Counted from the stretch's first letter, positions 44,335 to 54,059 are shown. The stretch is DNA of 64,000 bases from an uncultured Dorea sp. (GCA_910577685.1 CAJTOH010000002.1:1-64000); one strand, 5' to 3'. Numbers and translations are program-made. Notes: generated by a model not told the origin, from the letters alone.

Positions 44335-44577
44335 TCACAAGCGCAAAACCATTTCCTTATGTATCAGCTCCATATTTTCCAATAATTGTACCATCCGATA
44401 GACAGTCGCCATTCCTATCTTCTGATCCTCTTTCCTTGCGGCAAAATAGATTTCTTTGCAGGAAGAGTATTCGTTTTCCAGAATGACCCGAATCAGCCTC
44501 TTCCTCTGGGCGGTGATTCTATATCCATTTTCTTTAAGCTTACGGATTACGGCCGCATTTTTCTCTTCCTGATCCAT
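44335..44577 (-). CDS. Short Fur-family regulator (DNA-binding domain only)
   Basis: 80 aa from ATG at 44577 with GAGGTGG upstream. It matches the N-terminal winged helix of Fur (GYRITAQRKRLIRVILE near residue 19, ATVYRMVQLLENMELI near residue 60) and then stops where the metal-binding dimerisation domain should begin. Full Fur proteins are about 140 aa. It may be a natural short form or a 3'-truncated gene; no remnant of the C-terminal half is visible because feoA follows directly. Fur-box-like sites lie in its own promoter. Confidence 0.85.
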   Translation of the reverse strand: MDQEEKNAAVIRKLKENGYRITAQRKRLIRVILENEYSSCKEIYFAARKEDQKIGMATVYRMVQLLENMELIHKEMVLRL

Positions 44578-44596
44578 ATCCCACCTCACCACAAGC

Positions 44597-44615
44597 GATA
44601 TTGATTATCATTTAC
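44597..44615. promoter_or_regulatory. Fur-box-like operator, proximal
   Basis: GATATTGATTATCATTTAC matches the classical 19-base Fur box at 15 positions. It lies between the -10 box and the start of the Fur-like gene. Confidence 0.75.
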
Positions 44616-44621
44616 ATTGGT

Positions 44622-44650
44622 ATTGTATTCCAAATGATATTGATTGTCAA
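44622..44650 (-). promoter_or_regulatory. Promoter of the feo operon
   Basis: Minus strand TTGACA (44645-44650), 17-base spacer, TACAAT (44622-44627). The -35 lies inside the distal Fur-box-like site and the proximal one lies just downstream, so binding at either would block transcription when iron is replete. Confidence 0.85.
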
Positions 44651-44654
44651 TAAC
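44636..44654. promoter_or_regulatory. Fur-box-like operator, distal
   Basis: GATATTGATTGTCAATAAC matches the 19-base Fur box at 14 positions and covers the -35 hexamer. Confidence 0.6.
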
Positions 44655-44703
44655 GTTATTGATATATTTTTCTCATTAAGCCGACAGACAAAAATTACGC
44701 CTC

Positions 44704-44736
44704 AAAAAAAGAGCAATGCCCCAATGGACATTGCTC
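44704..44736 (-). terminator. Terminator of the rpoBC operon
   Basis: Stem GAGCAATG / CATTGCTC with a ten-base loop, followed on the minus strand by seven T. It lies 18 bases beyond the rpoC stop. The rpoC transcript therefore ends here and does not run into rpsL as it might in other Firmicutes. Confidence 0.92.
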
Positions 44737-44753
44737 TCTCAAAACTAACACTA

Positions 44754-47700
44754 TTATTCTTCAACCAACTCCACAAACTCCTCTTCTTCCGATTCATAGT
44801 CTGCGTCGTACTCCGGATCCGTATCTTCCGAATCTTCCAATCCGTCATATCCCAGTCCGGACATATCCTCTAGCTCATCTACGCCGATCTCTTCGTCCTC
44901 TGCAAAATCATCCTGCAGTCCGTCCTCTTCATCCAGAGCCAGTTCATCCTCCAGCTTTCTGTCGCTGTCCAACCGGATGTCGCGGTATTTACGCATACCC
45001 GTACCTGCCGGAATATGCTTACCGATAATGACATTCTCCTTCAAACCGATCAGCGGATCTACCTTGCCCTTAATCGCCGCCTCGGTCAGAACCTTCGTCG
45101 TCTCCTGGAAGGATGCCGCGGACAGGAAGGAATTAGTCGCCAGAGACGCTTTCGTAATTCCAAGCATGATCTGTTCTCCCAGAGCCGGTACAAGATCTTC
45201 CCGCTCTAAGGCCGTGTTCACGTCCTCGAACTCCAATCTGTCTACATTCGTGCCGGGCAGGAACTCGCTGTCCCCCGCTTCCTCCACACGAACCTTTTTA
45301 AGCATCTGGCGCACGATTACTTCGATATGCTTGTCGTTAATCTCAACACCCTGCAGACGGTATACACGCTGTACCTCCTGAATCATATAATCCTGCACAG
45401 CTCGCAATCCCTTAATCTTCAAGATATCATGGGGGTTCACGCTACCCTCTGTCAGCTCGTCTCCGGCCTCTAACACGGCTCCGTCCTGAACCTTAATTCT
45501 GGAACCGTACGGAATCAGATAAGCCTTCGACTCTCCTGTCTCATTATTCGTAACGATGATCTCTCGTTTCTTCTTGGTATCATGGATATTCGCCGTTCCG
45601 GCAAATTCCGTAATAATTGCAAGTCCCTTCGGCTTCCTGGCCTCAAAAAGCTCCTCGACACGGGGAAGACCCTGTGTGATATCGTCACCGGCAACACCGC
45701 CCGTATGGAAGGTACGCATAGTAAGCTGTGTACCAGGCTCTCCGATAGACTGCGCCGCGATAATTCCGACAGCCTCGCCTACCTGTACCGGCTCTCCGGT
45801 CGCCATATTAGCTCCGTAGCACTTCGCACATACGCCGTTGTGAGACTTACAGGTCAGGATGGTCCGGATCTTCACCTGTTTCAGCGTCTCGCCCTTCTCA
45901 TCCACGCCTTTCTTCATGATCAACTCCGCACGCTTCGGCGTCACCATATGGTTCGCTTTCACAAGGATATTGCCGTCTTTGTCTACGATATTTTCACACA
46001 GATAGCGTCCTGTAATACGCTCCTGCAGACTCTCAATCTCCTCATTGCCGTCCATGAATGCCTTGACATACATTCCCGGAAGCTCGGCTCCCTTCTCCAC
46101 ACAGTCCACTTCATGGATAATAAGCTCCTGTGATACGTCAACCAGACGTCTGGTCAGGTATCCGGAATCGGCCGTACGAAGAGCGGTATCGGACAGCCCT
46201 TTGCGCGCTCCGTGAGCCGACATGAAGTATTCCAGTACGTCCAGCCCCTCACGGAAGTTAGACTTAATCGGCAGCTCTATAGTACGTCCCGTCGTATCCG
46301 CCATCAGTCCGCGCATACCTGCAAGCTGCTTAATCTGCTTGTCAGAACCGCGGGCACCGGAATCTGCCATCATGAAGATGTTATTATACTTATCCAGACC
46401 GGACAGCAGGGCCTCCGTCAACGCATCGTCCGTTGCTTTCCAGGTCTCAACAACCTCTTTGTAACGCTCCTCCTCGGTAATCAGACCACGCTTGAAGTTC
46501 TTAGTAATCTTATCCACCGTATCCTGCGCCTGCTTTATCATCTCAGGCTTCTGCGGCGGCACGGTCATATCCGAAATAGATACGGTCATCGCCGCCCTTG
46601 TAGAATATTTATACCCAATGGACTTAACAGCGTCAAGCACCTCCGCCGTAGCCGTAGAACCATGTGTATTGATAACTTTCTCAAGAATCTGCTTTAGCTG
46701 CTTCTTGCCGACATGGAAATCCACCTCCAGCAGCAGCTCGTTGCCCTCCGCCTCACGGTCTACAAAACCGAGATCCTGCGGAATAATCTCGTTGAACAGG
46801 AAACGTCCAAGGGTCGACTCGATATTGCCTCTCTTAACACTGCCGTCCGGCATGATCTTCTTCACGCGTACCTTGATGCGGGAGTGCAGCGTAATCGCCT
46901 CGTTCTCATAAGCAAGGATCGCCTCGTTGACATTCTTGAAGCACTTGCCCTCTCCCATCGCCCCGGGCCTTTCCTGCGTCAGGTAGTAGATACCGAGAAC
47001 CATATCCTGAGACGGAACCGCAACCGGTCCTCCGTCAGAAGGTTTCAGCAGGTTATTCGGCGACAGCAGGAGGAAACGGCACTCTGCCTGCGCTTCCACG
47101 GACAGCGGCAAATGCACCGCCATCTGATCCCCGTCAAAGTCGGCATTGTAAGCCGTACATACCAACGGATGCAACTTAATCGCCTTACCTTCTACCAGAA
47201 TCGGCTCGAACGCCTGAATACCAAGCCTGTGAAGCGTAGGGGCGCGGTTCAGCATAACCGGATGCTCCTTAATCACATCCTCCAGCACATCCCATACCTC
47301 CGGCTGTACTCTCTCTACCATCTTCTTCGCGTTCTTAATATTATGGGCTGTCCCGTTCTGCACAAGCTCTTTCATAACAAAAGGCTTGAACAGCTCGATT
47401 GCCATCTCCTTAGGCAGACCGCACTGATAGATCTTAAGTTCAGGACCTACTACGATAACGGATCGTCCGGAGTAATCCACACGCTTTCCAAGCAGGTTCT
47501 GACGGAAACGTCCGGATTTACCCTTAAGCATGTCGGATAAGGACTTAAGCGCCCTGTTCCCCGGCCCTGTTACCGGACGGCCGCGGCGTCCATTGTCAAT
47601 CAGCGCGTCCACGGCTTCCTGCAGCATTCTCTTCTCATTTCTTACGATAATGTCCGGAGCGCCTAATTCCAGCAGACGCTTCAGACGGTTGTTACGATTT

Positions 47701-48509
47701 ATAATCCTGCGGTACAAGTCGTTCAAATCCGACGTCGCAAAACGTCCGCCGTCTAACTGTACCATTGGACGAAGATCCGGCGGGATGACCGGAATTGCCG
47801 TCATGATCATCCACTCCGGTTTATTTCCCGATTCGCGGAACGCCTCTACAACCTCCAGACGCTTCACGATTCTTGCACGCTTCTGCCCGGTCGCGCCTTT
47901 CAGCCCTTCCTGCAGTTCCTCATAATCCTTATCCAGATCAATAGACTGCAGAAGCTCCTGAATCGACTCCGCTCCCATTCCAACGCGGAAGGCGGATCCC
48001 CACTTCTCTCTCGCTTCCTGATACTCCTGCTCTGATAATACCTGCTTGTACTGCAGATCGCTCTCTCCTCTGTCAAGCACGATATAAGATGCGAAATACA
48101 GCACCTTCTCTAACGTCCTTGGAGACAGGTCAAGGATCAGCCCCATCCGGCTTGGGATCCCTTTAAAATACCAGATATGTGACACAGGAGCAGCCAAGGC
48201 AATATGCCCCATCCTCTCACGGCGCACACTTGACTTCGTAACCTCTACGCCGCATCGGTCGCAGACAACGCCCTTGTACCGAATCTTCTTGTATTTGCCG
48301 CAATGACACTCCCAATCCTTACTGGGACCAAAGATTCTCTCACAGAACAATCCGTCTTTCTCTGGCTTCAGCGTACGGTAATTGATCGTCTCCGGCTTCG
48401 TCACTTCTCCCCTGGACCATTCCAGAATCTTCTCCGGCGACGCCAGACCAATCTTGATAGCGTCAAAAGTCATTGGCTGATACGCTTGTTCCTTATTGTT
48501 TTCCGGCAT
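44754..48509 (-). CDS. rpoC: RNA polymerase beta' subunit
   Basis: 1251 aa. The N-terminal zinc-ribbon has CHCGKYKK...VCDRCGVEV near residues 68-90. The catalytic NADFDGDQMAVH lies near residue 455, with the bridge helix and trigger loop beyond (GARGSDKQIKQLAGMRGLM near 735). The second zinc site has CKSHNGVCAKCYG near 890. The C terminus is a very acidic tail. It follows rpoB by 14 bases. Normal in every respect. Confidence 0.99.
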   Translation of the reverse strand: MPENNKEQAYQPMTFDAIKIGLASPEKILEWSRGEVTKPETINYRTLKPEKDGLFCERIFGPSKDWECHCGKYKKIRYKGVVCDRCGVEVTKSSVRRERMGHIALAAPVSHIWYFKGIPSRMGLILDLSPRTLEKVLYFASYIVLDRGESDLQYKQVLSEQEYQEAREKWGSAFRVGMGAESIQELLQSIDLDKDYEELQEGLKGATGQKRARIVKRLEVVEAFRESGNKPEWMIMTAIPVIPPDLRPMVQLDGGRFATSDLNDLYRRIINRNNRLKRLLELGAPDIIVRNEKRMLQEAVDALIDNGRRGRPVTGPGNRALKSLSDMLKGKSGRFRQNLLGKRVDYSGRSVIVVGPELKIYQCGLPKEMAIELFKPFVMKELVQNGTAHNIKNAKKMVERVQPEVWDVLEDVIKEHPVMLNRAPTLHRLGIQAFEPILVEGKAIKLHPLVCTAYNADFDGDQMAVHLPLSVEAQAECRFLLLSPNNLLKPSDGGPVAVPSQDMVLGIYYLTQERPGAMGEGKCFKNVNEAILAYENEAITLHSRIKVRVKKIMPDGSVKRGNIESTLGRFLFNEIIPQDLGFVDREAEGNELLLEVDFHVGKKQLKQILEKVINTHGSTATAEVLDAVKSIGYKYSTRAAMTVSISDMTVPPQKPEMIKQAQDTVDKITKNFKRGLITEEERYKEVVETWKATDDALTEALLSGLDKYNNIFMMADSGARGSDKQIKQLAGMRGLMADTTGRTIELPIKSNFREGLDVLEYFMSAHGARKGLSDTALRTADSGYLTRRLVDVSQELIIHEVDCVEKGAELPGMYVKAFMDGNEEIESLQERITGRYLCENIVDKDGNILVKANHMVTPKRAELIMKKGVDEKGETLKQVKIRTILTCKSHNGVCAKCYGANMATGEPVQVGEAVGIIAAQSIGEPGTQLTMRTFHTGGVAGDDITQGLPRVEELFEARKPKGLAIITEFAGTANIHDTKKKREIIVTNNETGESKAYLIPYGSRIKVQDGAVLEAGDELTEGSVNPHDILKIKGLRAVQDYMIQEVQRVYRLQGVEINDKHIEVIVRQMLKKVRVEEAGDSEFLPGTNVDRLEFEDVNTALEREDLVPALGEQIMLGITKASLATNSFLSAASFQETTKVLTEAAIKGKVDPLIGLKENVIIGKHIPAGTGMRKYRDIRLDSDRKLEDELALDEEDGLQDDFAEDEEIGVDELEDMSGLGYDGLEDSEDTDPEYDADYESEEEEFVELVEE

Positions 48510-48523
48510 ACTGGCACCCCTTC

Positions 48524-51500
48524 CTATTCATCATCCGACAAGTCATCATAAAAATCATCATCATCGGGTTCATATTCCATATCATCAAAGTCTTCCTCTT
48601 CAGGTTCCTCTTCAATATCAATAAGTTCCTCTCCCTGGAATTCCTGTTCGGTATACCCGTGCTCCCCAAGGTCGTCATCCTGATGATATTTTCTGTCTCC
48701 CTCAATCAATGAGCGGAAATCCGTCTCTCCCATATCCGCCGTCTCTATTATCTCAACCTCCGTATTGTCGTCGCGCAGAACACGGACATCCAATCCCAGA
48801 GACTGCAGTTCCTTAAGCAATACCTTGAAGGACTCCGGAATACCCGGCTCCGGAATATTCTCGCCCTTGATAATCGCCTCATATGTCTTCACACGTCCGA
48901 CTACATCGTCGGATTTTACAGTCAGAATCTCCTGCAGAGTATAGGACGCGCCGTATGCCTCCAGCGCCCATACCTCCATCTCTCCGAAACGCTGACCTCC
49001 GAACTGCGCCTTACCGCCCAAAGGCTGCTGCGTAACCAGCGAGTAAGGACCGGTAGAACGGGCATGGATCTTATCGTCAACCAAGTGGTGGAGTTTCAGA
49101 TAATGCATGTGTCCGATCGTAACCGGGCTGTCAAAATACTCCCCTGTACGTCCGTCGCGCAGGCGCACCTTCCCGTCTCTGGAAATCGGAACGCCCTTCC
49201 ATAACTCCCTGTGATCTCTGTTCTCAGACAAATACTGCATAACTTCCGGCAGCAATTCTTCTTTATGCTTAGCTTCAAACTCTTCCCAGCTCAGATTAAC
49301 ATAATCATTAGCCAGATCAAGAGTATCCATAATATCATTCTCATCCGCGCCGTCAAAGACAGGCGTCGCAATATTGAAGCCCAACGCCTTCGACGCAAGG
49401 GACAGATGAATCTCCAATACCTGTCCGATATTCATACGGGAAGGCACGCCCAACGGATTCAACACGATATCAAGCGGACGTCCGTTAGGCAGAAACGGCA
49501 TATCCTCCACAGGAAGCACACGCGAAACAACACCCTTATTACCGTGACGTCCCGCCATCTTGTCTCCTACGGAGATCTTCCTCTTCTGCGCGATATAAAT
49601 ACGGACCGCCTGATTCACACCCGGAGACAGCTCGTCGCCGTTGTCCCTGGTAAATACCTTTGCATCTACAACGATACCATACTCGCCATGAGGAACCTTT
49701 AAAGAAGTGTCCCTTACCTCGCGTGCTTTCTCGCCGAAAATCGCACGAAGCAGACGCTCTTCCGCAGTAAGCTCCGTCTCTCCCTTCGGAGTCACCTTGC
49801 CTACCAGAATATCCCCTGCGCGCACCTCCGCGCCGATCCGGATGATACCTCTCTCATCCAGATTCTTAAGGGCGTCGTCGCCCACGCCCGGGATATCCCG
49901 GGTAACCTCTTCCGGCCCAAGTTTGGTATCACGGGCTTCCGCCTCATACTCTTCTATATGAACAGATGTATACACATCCTCCTGAACCAGACGCTCGCTC
50001 AGCAATACGGCATCCTCGTAATTGTAGCCTTCCCATGTCATGAACCCAATCAGAGGGTTCTTGCCAAGCGCCATCTCGCCGTTAGACGTAGACGGCCCGT
50101 CTGCAATCACGTCTCCTGCCTCCACCCGGTCGCCCTTGAACACAATGGGCCTCTGGTTATAGCAGTTGCTCTGGTTACTTCTCAAAAACTTCGTCAGCTT
50201 ATATCTCTTAAGCTTACCGTCCGCCTGACGGATCGCGATATCCGTAGACGTAGAACGTTCAACCACGCCTCCGGCCTCTGCGATCACACACACGCCGGAA
50301 TCGACTGCCGACTTCTCTTCCATACCGGTTCCCACCACGGGAGCTTCCGTGATCAGAAGCGGCACCGCCTGACGCTGCATGTTGGATCCCATGAGGGCCC
50401 GGTTCGCATCGTCGTTCTCCAGGAAAGGAATCAACGCCGTCGCGACAGAGAATACCATCTTCGGAGAAACGTCCATGTAATCAAACATACGTCTCTCATA
50501 CTCCTGAGTCTCTTCCCTGTAACGTCCGGAAACATTCTTACGGATAAAATGGCCTTCCTCATCCAGCGCCTCGTTCGCCTGCGCCACATGGTAGTTATCC
50601 TCTTCGTCCGCCGTCATATAGACAACTTCCTCGGTAACTACCGGGTTCGCCGGATCGCTATGGTCAATCCTGCGGTACGGAGCCTCAATAAATCCATACT
50701 GGTTAATCCTTGCATAAGTCGCAAGAGAGTTGATCAGACCAATGTTCGGGCCTTCAGGGGTCTCGATCGGACACATTCTTCCATAGTGTGAATAATGAAC
50801 GTCCCGAACCTCGAATCCCGCACGGTCACGCGACAGACCGCCCGGTCCAAGAGCGGACAGACGGCGCTTATGGGTCAGCTCGCCTAACGGGTTATTCTGA
50901 TCCATGAACTGCGACAACTGGGAGGAACCGAAGAATTCCTTTACAGCGGCAGTTACCGGTTTGATATTGATCAGCGACTGCGGAGAGATCCCCTCAAGAT
51001 CCTGAGTTGTCATTCTCTCGCGCACCACGCGTTCCAGCCTTGATAAACCGATCCTGTACTGGTTCTGCAAAAGTTCGCCCACCGAACGGATACGTCTGTT
51101 GCCCAGATGATCGATATCATCGTCATTGCCCAATCCGTACTCCAGATGAATATTATAGTTAATGGACGCAATAATGTCCTCTTTCGTTATATGCTTTGGA
51201 ATCAAGTCGTGAATATCCCGTCTGATGACATCTTTCAGTTCATCAATGTCCCCTCCGGTCTCCTCAAGGATTCCCTCAAGAACCGGGTAATACACCTGCT
51301 CCGTAATCCCCACTTCCTCCGGGTCGATCTCCACGACCGCCCCAAGATCTACCATCATATTGGAAAGCACCTTAATACTGCGCTCTTCCTCCGGTCTGTC
51401 AATCCACACAAAAGGAACCGCCGAATTCTGGATCTGGTCTGCCAATTCGCGCGTCACCTTCGTCCCCGCCTCGGCAATGATCTCCCCCGTAATCGGACTT

Positions 51501-52396
51501 GCCACATCCTCTGCAAGGATCTGTCCGGTAATACGGTTCCGCAAAGACAGCTTCTTATTAAACTTATATCTTCCTACCTTAGCCAAATCATAACGTCTTG
51601 GATCAAAAAACATGCTTGTGATCAGGCTCTCCGCACTATCCACAGCCAACGGCTCGCCCGGACGGATCTTCTTATACAATTCCAGAAGACCTTCCTGATA
51701 ATTCGTCGCAGCATCCTTCTCGAAACTTGCCATGATCTTCGGCTCCTCGCCGAACAACTCCGTAATCTCCGGATTAGTCCCGATCCCCAGCGCGCGGACC
51801 AGCACGGTGATCGGCACCTTTCTTGTTCTATCTACACGTACATAAAAAACGTCATTGGAGTCCGTCTCATACTCCAGCCATGCGCCCCTGTTGGGGATCA
51901 CAGTGGAGGAATACAGTTTCTTGCCTAATTTGTCATGTGCGATTGCATAGTATATCCCCGGCGAACGCACTAACTGGCTTACGATAACACGTTCCGCCCC
52001 GTTAATTACAAACGTACCTGTGCTCGTCATCAACGGCAAGTCCCCCATGAATATCTCATGCTCGTTGATCTCATCTGTCTCTTTGTTATGAAGCCTCACC
52101 CGTACCTTAAGTGGCGCCGCGTAAGTCGCATCACGTTCTTTACACTCTTCAATGGTGTATTTCACGTCTTTCTCGCACAAAGTAAAGTCAACAAATTCCA
52201 GACTCAGATGACCGCTGTAGTCGGTAATCGGGGAAATGTCATCAAATACTTCGTTCAGTCCTTCATCCAGAAACCATTGGTAAGAATCCTTCTGGACTTC
52301 GATCAAGTTCGGCATCTGAAGAACTTCTTTTTGTCTGGAATAACTCATGCGTGAACTTTTTCCGCTTTTAATGGGACGAATTCTGTTTTTCTCCAT
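48524..52396 (-). CDS. rpoB: RNA polymerase beta subunit
   Basis: 1290 aa. The rifampicin-binding region reads SSQLSQFMDQNNPLGEL followed by HKRRLSALGPGG, all wild type. The C-terminal QPLGGKAQFGGQRFGEMEVWALE, near residue 1120, interacts with sigma and beta'. It ends with an acidic extension (EEPEEEDFDDMEYEPDDDD). It has its own promoter in the 421-base gap after rplL. Confidence 0.99.
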   Translation of the reverse strand: MEKNRIRPIKSGKSSRMSYSRQKEVLQMPNLIEVQKDSYQWFLDEGLNEVFDDISPITDYSGHLSLEFVDFTLCEKDVKYTIEECKERDATYAAPLKVRVRLHNKETDEINEHEIFMGDLPLMTSTGTFVINGAERVIVSQLVRSPGIYYAIAHDKLGKKLYSSTVIPNRGAWLEYETDSNDVFYVRVDRTRKVPITVLVRALGIGTNPEITELFGEEPKIMASFEKDAATNYQEGLLELYKKIRPGEPLAVDSAESLITSMFFDPRRYDLAKVGRYKFNKKLSLRNRITGQILAEDVASPITGEIIAEAGTKVTRELADQIQNSAVPFVWIDRPEEERSIKVLSNMMVDLGAVVEIDPEEVGITEQVYYPVLEGILEETGGDIDELKDVIRRDIHDLIPKHITKEDIIASINYNIHLEYGLGNDDDIDHLGNRRIRSVGELLQNQYRIGLSRLERVVRERMTTQDLEGISPQSLINIKPVTAAVKEFFGSSQLSQFMDQNNPLGELTHKRRLSALGPGGLSRDRAGFEVRDVHYSHYGRMCPIETPEGPNIGLINSLATYARINQYGFIEAPYRRIDHSDPANPVVTEEVVYMTADEEDNYHVAQANEALDEEGHFIRKNVSGRYREETQEYERRMFDYMDVSPKMVFSVATALIPFLENDDANRALMGSNMQRQAVPLLITEAPVVGTGMEEKSAVDSGVCVIAEAGGVVERSTSTDIAIRQADGKLKRYKLTKFLRSNQSNCYNQRPIVFKGDRVEAGDVIADGPSTSNGEMALGKNPLIGFMTWEGYNYEDAVLLSERLVQEDVYTSVHIEEYEAEARDTKLGPEEVTRDIPGVGDDALKNLDERGIIRIGAEVRAGDILVGKVTPKGETELTAEERLLRAIFGEKAREVRDTSLKVPHGEYGIVVDAKVFTRDNGDELSPGVNQAVRIYIAQKRKISVGDKMAGRHGNKGVVSRVLPVEDMPFLPNGRPLDIVLNPLGVPSRMNIGQVLEIHLSLASKALGFNIATPVFDGADENDIMDTLDLANDYVNLSWEEFEAKHKEELLPEVMQYLSENRDHRELWKGVPISRDGKVRLRDGRTGEYFDSPVTIGHMHYLKLHHLVDDKIHARSTGPYSLVTQQPLGGKAQFGGQRFGEMEVWALEAYGASYTLQEILTVKSDDVVGRVKTYEAIIKGENIPEPGIPESFKVLLKELQSLGLDVRVLRDDNTEVEIIETADMGETDFRSLIEGDRKYHQDDDLGEHGYTEQEFQGEELIDIEEEPEEEDFDDMEYEPDDDDFYDDLSDDE

Positions 52397-52519
52397 ATTG
52401 ACGTTTCACTCTCCTCACAATTTTTTGGAAAACAATATTGTAAAACCATTAGAAACAGCGCATTCCCCACTGTCTCCACGCGATATTATGGCATAACTTT
52501 CCACAATAGTGCATTTTTT

Positions 52520-52549
52520 ACTATACCACATACCAATAAAGCTTGTCAA
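52520..52549 (-). promoter_or_regulatory. Promoter upstream of rpoB
   Basis: Minus strand TTGACA (52544-52549), 18-base spacer, TATAGT (52520-52525), about 125 bases before rpoB. It allows rpoBC to be transcribed independently of the terminator after rplL. The rest of the 421-base gap has no gene. Confidence 0.8.
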
Positions 52550-52757
52550 TGAAATTTTGGCAATTTTTCACGATTTTTTTGATGATTTTCCGTGAATTTT
52601 CTCGAATTCCGTATGTATACCCATAACCTTCTCTGTTTTCTCTCTTACAAAGCAGCCGCAGACTCGCCGGAGGCTCCGGAATATTTATGGAATCCTTACG
52701 GAGTCCTCGCAGAATCCCCGCAGAAGATCCGCTGGGCTGCATCCATAAAAATGCGTA

Positions 52758-52792
52758 CAAAAAGGCTGTCCCTTCTCAGGACAGCCCTCTTT
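52758..52792 (-). terminator. Terminator/attenuator between rplL and rpoB
   Basis: Stem AGAGGGCTGTCC / GGGACAGCCTTTTT with a six-base loop, on the minus strand, 26 bases beyond rplL. It fits the usual partial terminator that lowers RNA polymerase subunit output relative to L7/L12. Confidence 0.88.
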
Positions 52793-52817
52793 AGACTTAT
52801 CTCTCTACCGCGATTCC

Positions 52818-53189
52818 TTATTTCAGGTTTACCTCAGCGCCTTCTGCCTCAAGCTTAGCCTTGATCTCCTCAGCCTCTGCCTTAGAAACAGCCTCTTTCA
52901 CTACCTTCGGCGCCTCGTCAACTACTGCCTTAGCCTCTTTCAGACCAAGACCTGTGATCTCACGAACAACCTTGATAACCTTAACCTTGGAAGCGCCTGC
53001 GGATACTAATTCTACGTCGAACTCGTCCTTCTCTTCCTCTGCCGGACCCTCTGCTGCCGCTGCAACTACAACGCCTGCTGCTGCAGAAACACCAAATTCT
53101 TCTTCACATGCTTTTACTAAATCATTCAACTCTAATACTGATAATTCTTTGATTGCATCAATAAATTCAGCTGTTGTCAACTTTGCCAT
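52818..53189 (-). CDS. rplL: 50S ribosomal protein L7/L12
   Basis: 123 aa from ATG at 53189 (MAKLTTAEFIDAIKEL), with GGAGG upstream; the frame start at 53204 is within the leader. The helical N-terminal dimerisation region, an Ala/Glu-rich hinge (residues 40-55) and the C-terminal globular domain (VKVIKVVREITGLGLKEAK) are clear. It forms the ribosomal stalk with L10. It lies 72 bases after rplJ. Confidence 0.98.
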   Translation of the reverse strand: MAKLTTAEFIDAIKELSVLELNDLVKACEEEFGVSAAAGVVVAAAAEGPAEEEKDEFDVELVSAGASKVKVIKVVREITGLGLKEAKAVVDEAPKVVKEAVSKAEAEEIKAKLEAEGAEVNLK

Positions 53190-53260
53190 TATATTTTCCT
53201 CCATTTAATCATATTATTTTCGTATCCTACCGATACATAAAGTTCCTGAAAACCAAAAAC

Positions 53261-53806
53261 CTATTCTGCGGAAGCTTCCGCTGCTTCCTCTGCGGGAGCC
53301 TCTGCCGGCTTGCAGTTCTCTGCCCCTCCCTGCTCTGCGATCTGATTGAGAACGCGGGCAAGATTGGTAATCGGTGACTGCAGGCTTCCAAGCAGCTTGG
53401 ACAGAAGTTCCTCCCTTGACGGGATCTTAGATAACTCGTTCAGCGCGGCGCTGTCATACACCGTACCTTCAACCACACCTGCTTTCAGCTCAAGAGCCTT
53501 AGCGTCTTTCGCAAACTTGCAAAGAATTCTTGCCGGAGCAGTTGCGTCATCCTTAGAAATCGCAATCGCACTCGGACCTTCCAGATGTTCATCTAAAGCC
53601 GCAAGATCGGTTCCTTCAAAAGCTCTCTTCATCATTGTGTTTTTACAAACTTTGTAGACGATTCCCGCTTCTCTTAACTGCTTACGCAGCTCCGTATCCT
53701 GTGCAACGGTAAGACCGCGGTAGTCAACAAGCACGACGCTCGCCGCATCCTTGACGTCTTCCGCAATAGCCTGTACGATTGGTTGTTTTAATTCAACTTT
53801 TGCCAC
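53261..53806 (-). CDS. rplJ: 50S ribosomal protein L10
   Basis: 181 aa. It starts at GTG 53806 (VAKVELKQPIVQAI) with AAGGAGGTG upstream. VVLVDYRGLTVAQDTELRKQLREAG-type core and the C-terminal helix that binds L7/L12 are present, then an Ala/Glu-rich tail. The gene is preceded by an L10 leader. Unlike in most Firmicutes, rplK and rplA are not upstream; a lipid kinase is. Confidence 0.97.
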   Translation of the reverse strand: MAKVELKQPIVQAIAEDVKDAASVVLVDYRGLTVAQDTELRKQLREAGIVYKVCKNTMMKRAFEGTDLAALDEHLEGPSAIAISKDDATAPARILCKFAKDAKALELKAGVVEGTVYDSAALNELSKIPSREELLSKLLGSLQSPITNLARVLNQIAEQGGAENCKPAEAPAEEAAEASAE

Positions 53807-53904
53807 GAAGGTGCACCTCCTTATATATTTTGTTTGACTGCGATTCCGGAAAAGCGCGTATACAGAAAATCCCGCCTTCTGCGATCCCTTCCGTATACTA
53901 TAAT

Positions 53905-53932
53905 AAAAACCCCCGCGTCAAAGACGCAGAGG
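53905..53932 (-). terminator. Attenuator hairpin of the L10 leader
   Basis: Minus strand CCTCTGCGTC, three-base loop, GACGCGGGGG, then TTTTTATTA. It lies between the L10-binding element and rplJ, the classical position for an attenuator controlled by L10(L12). Confidence 0.85.
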
Positions 53933-53958
53933 TATTGTTAATTCATAATCAACGAATT

Positions 53959-54030
53959 TAACTTTCCTCGGCAGGCGTTGGAGTACTTACGCTCATATAG
54001 AGCACCTGCTGTCTTCGGCAGCCGTCTTTA
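53959..54030 (-). ncRNA. L10 leader (ribosomal protein autoregulatory RNA)
   Basis: Minus-strand sequence has GGCTGCCGAAGACAGCAGG near 54008-54028 and CCTGCCGAGG near 53964-53973. These are the two strands of the kink-turn-bearing stem that L10-L12 binds in Firmicutes. It begins right after the promoter at 54031-54059 and is followed by an attenuator. Excess L10 would stop transcription of rplJL. Confidence 0.87.
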
Positions 54031-54059
54031 ACTATAGCACTGCCGAAGGCATATGTCAA
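54031..54059 (-). promoter_or_regulatory. Promoter of the rplJL operon
   Basis: Minus strand TTGACA (54054-54059), 17-base spacer, TATAGT (54031-54036). Upstream lies a tandem AT-rich 13-base repeat (AAAATTCATAGTA twice), possibly a UP element. The 94-codon open frame across this region is therefore not a gene. Confidence 0.87.

Noticed and set aside
49958..50791. Long plus-strand frames (277 and 273 codons) opposite rpoB, and similar ones opposite rpoC
   Set aside because: They are shadows of highly biased coding sequence; the minus-strand rpoB and rpoC are certain and the plus frames are rich in Arg/His/Leu as expected for antisense frames.
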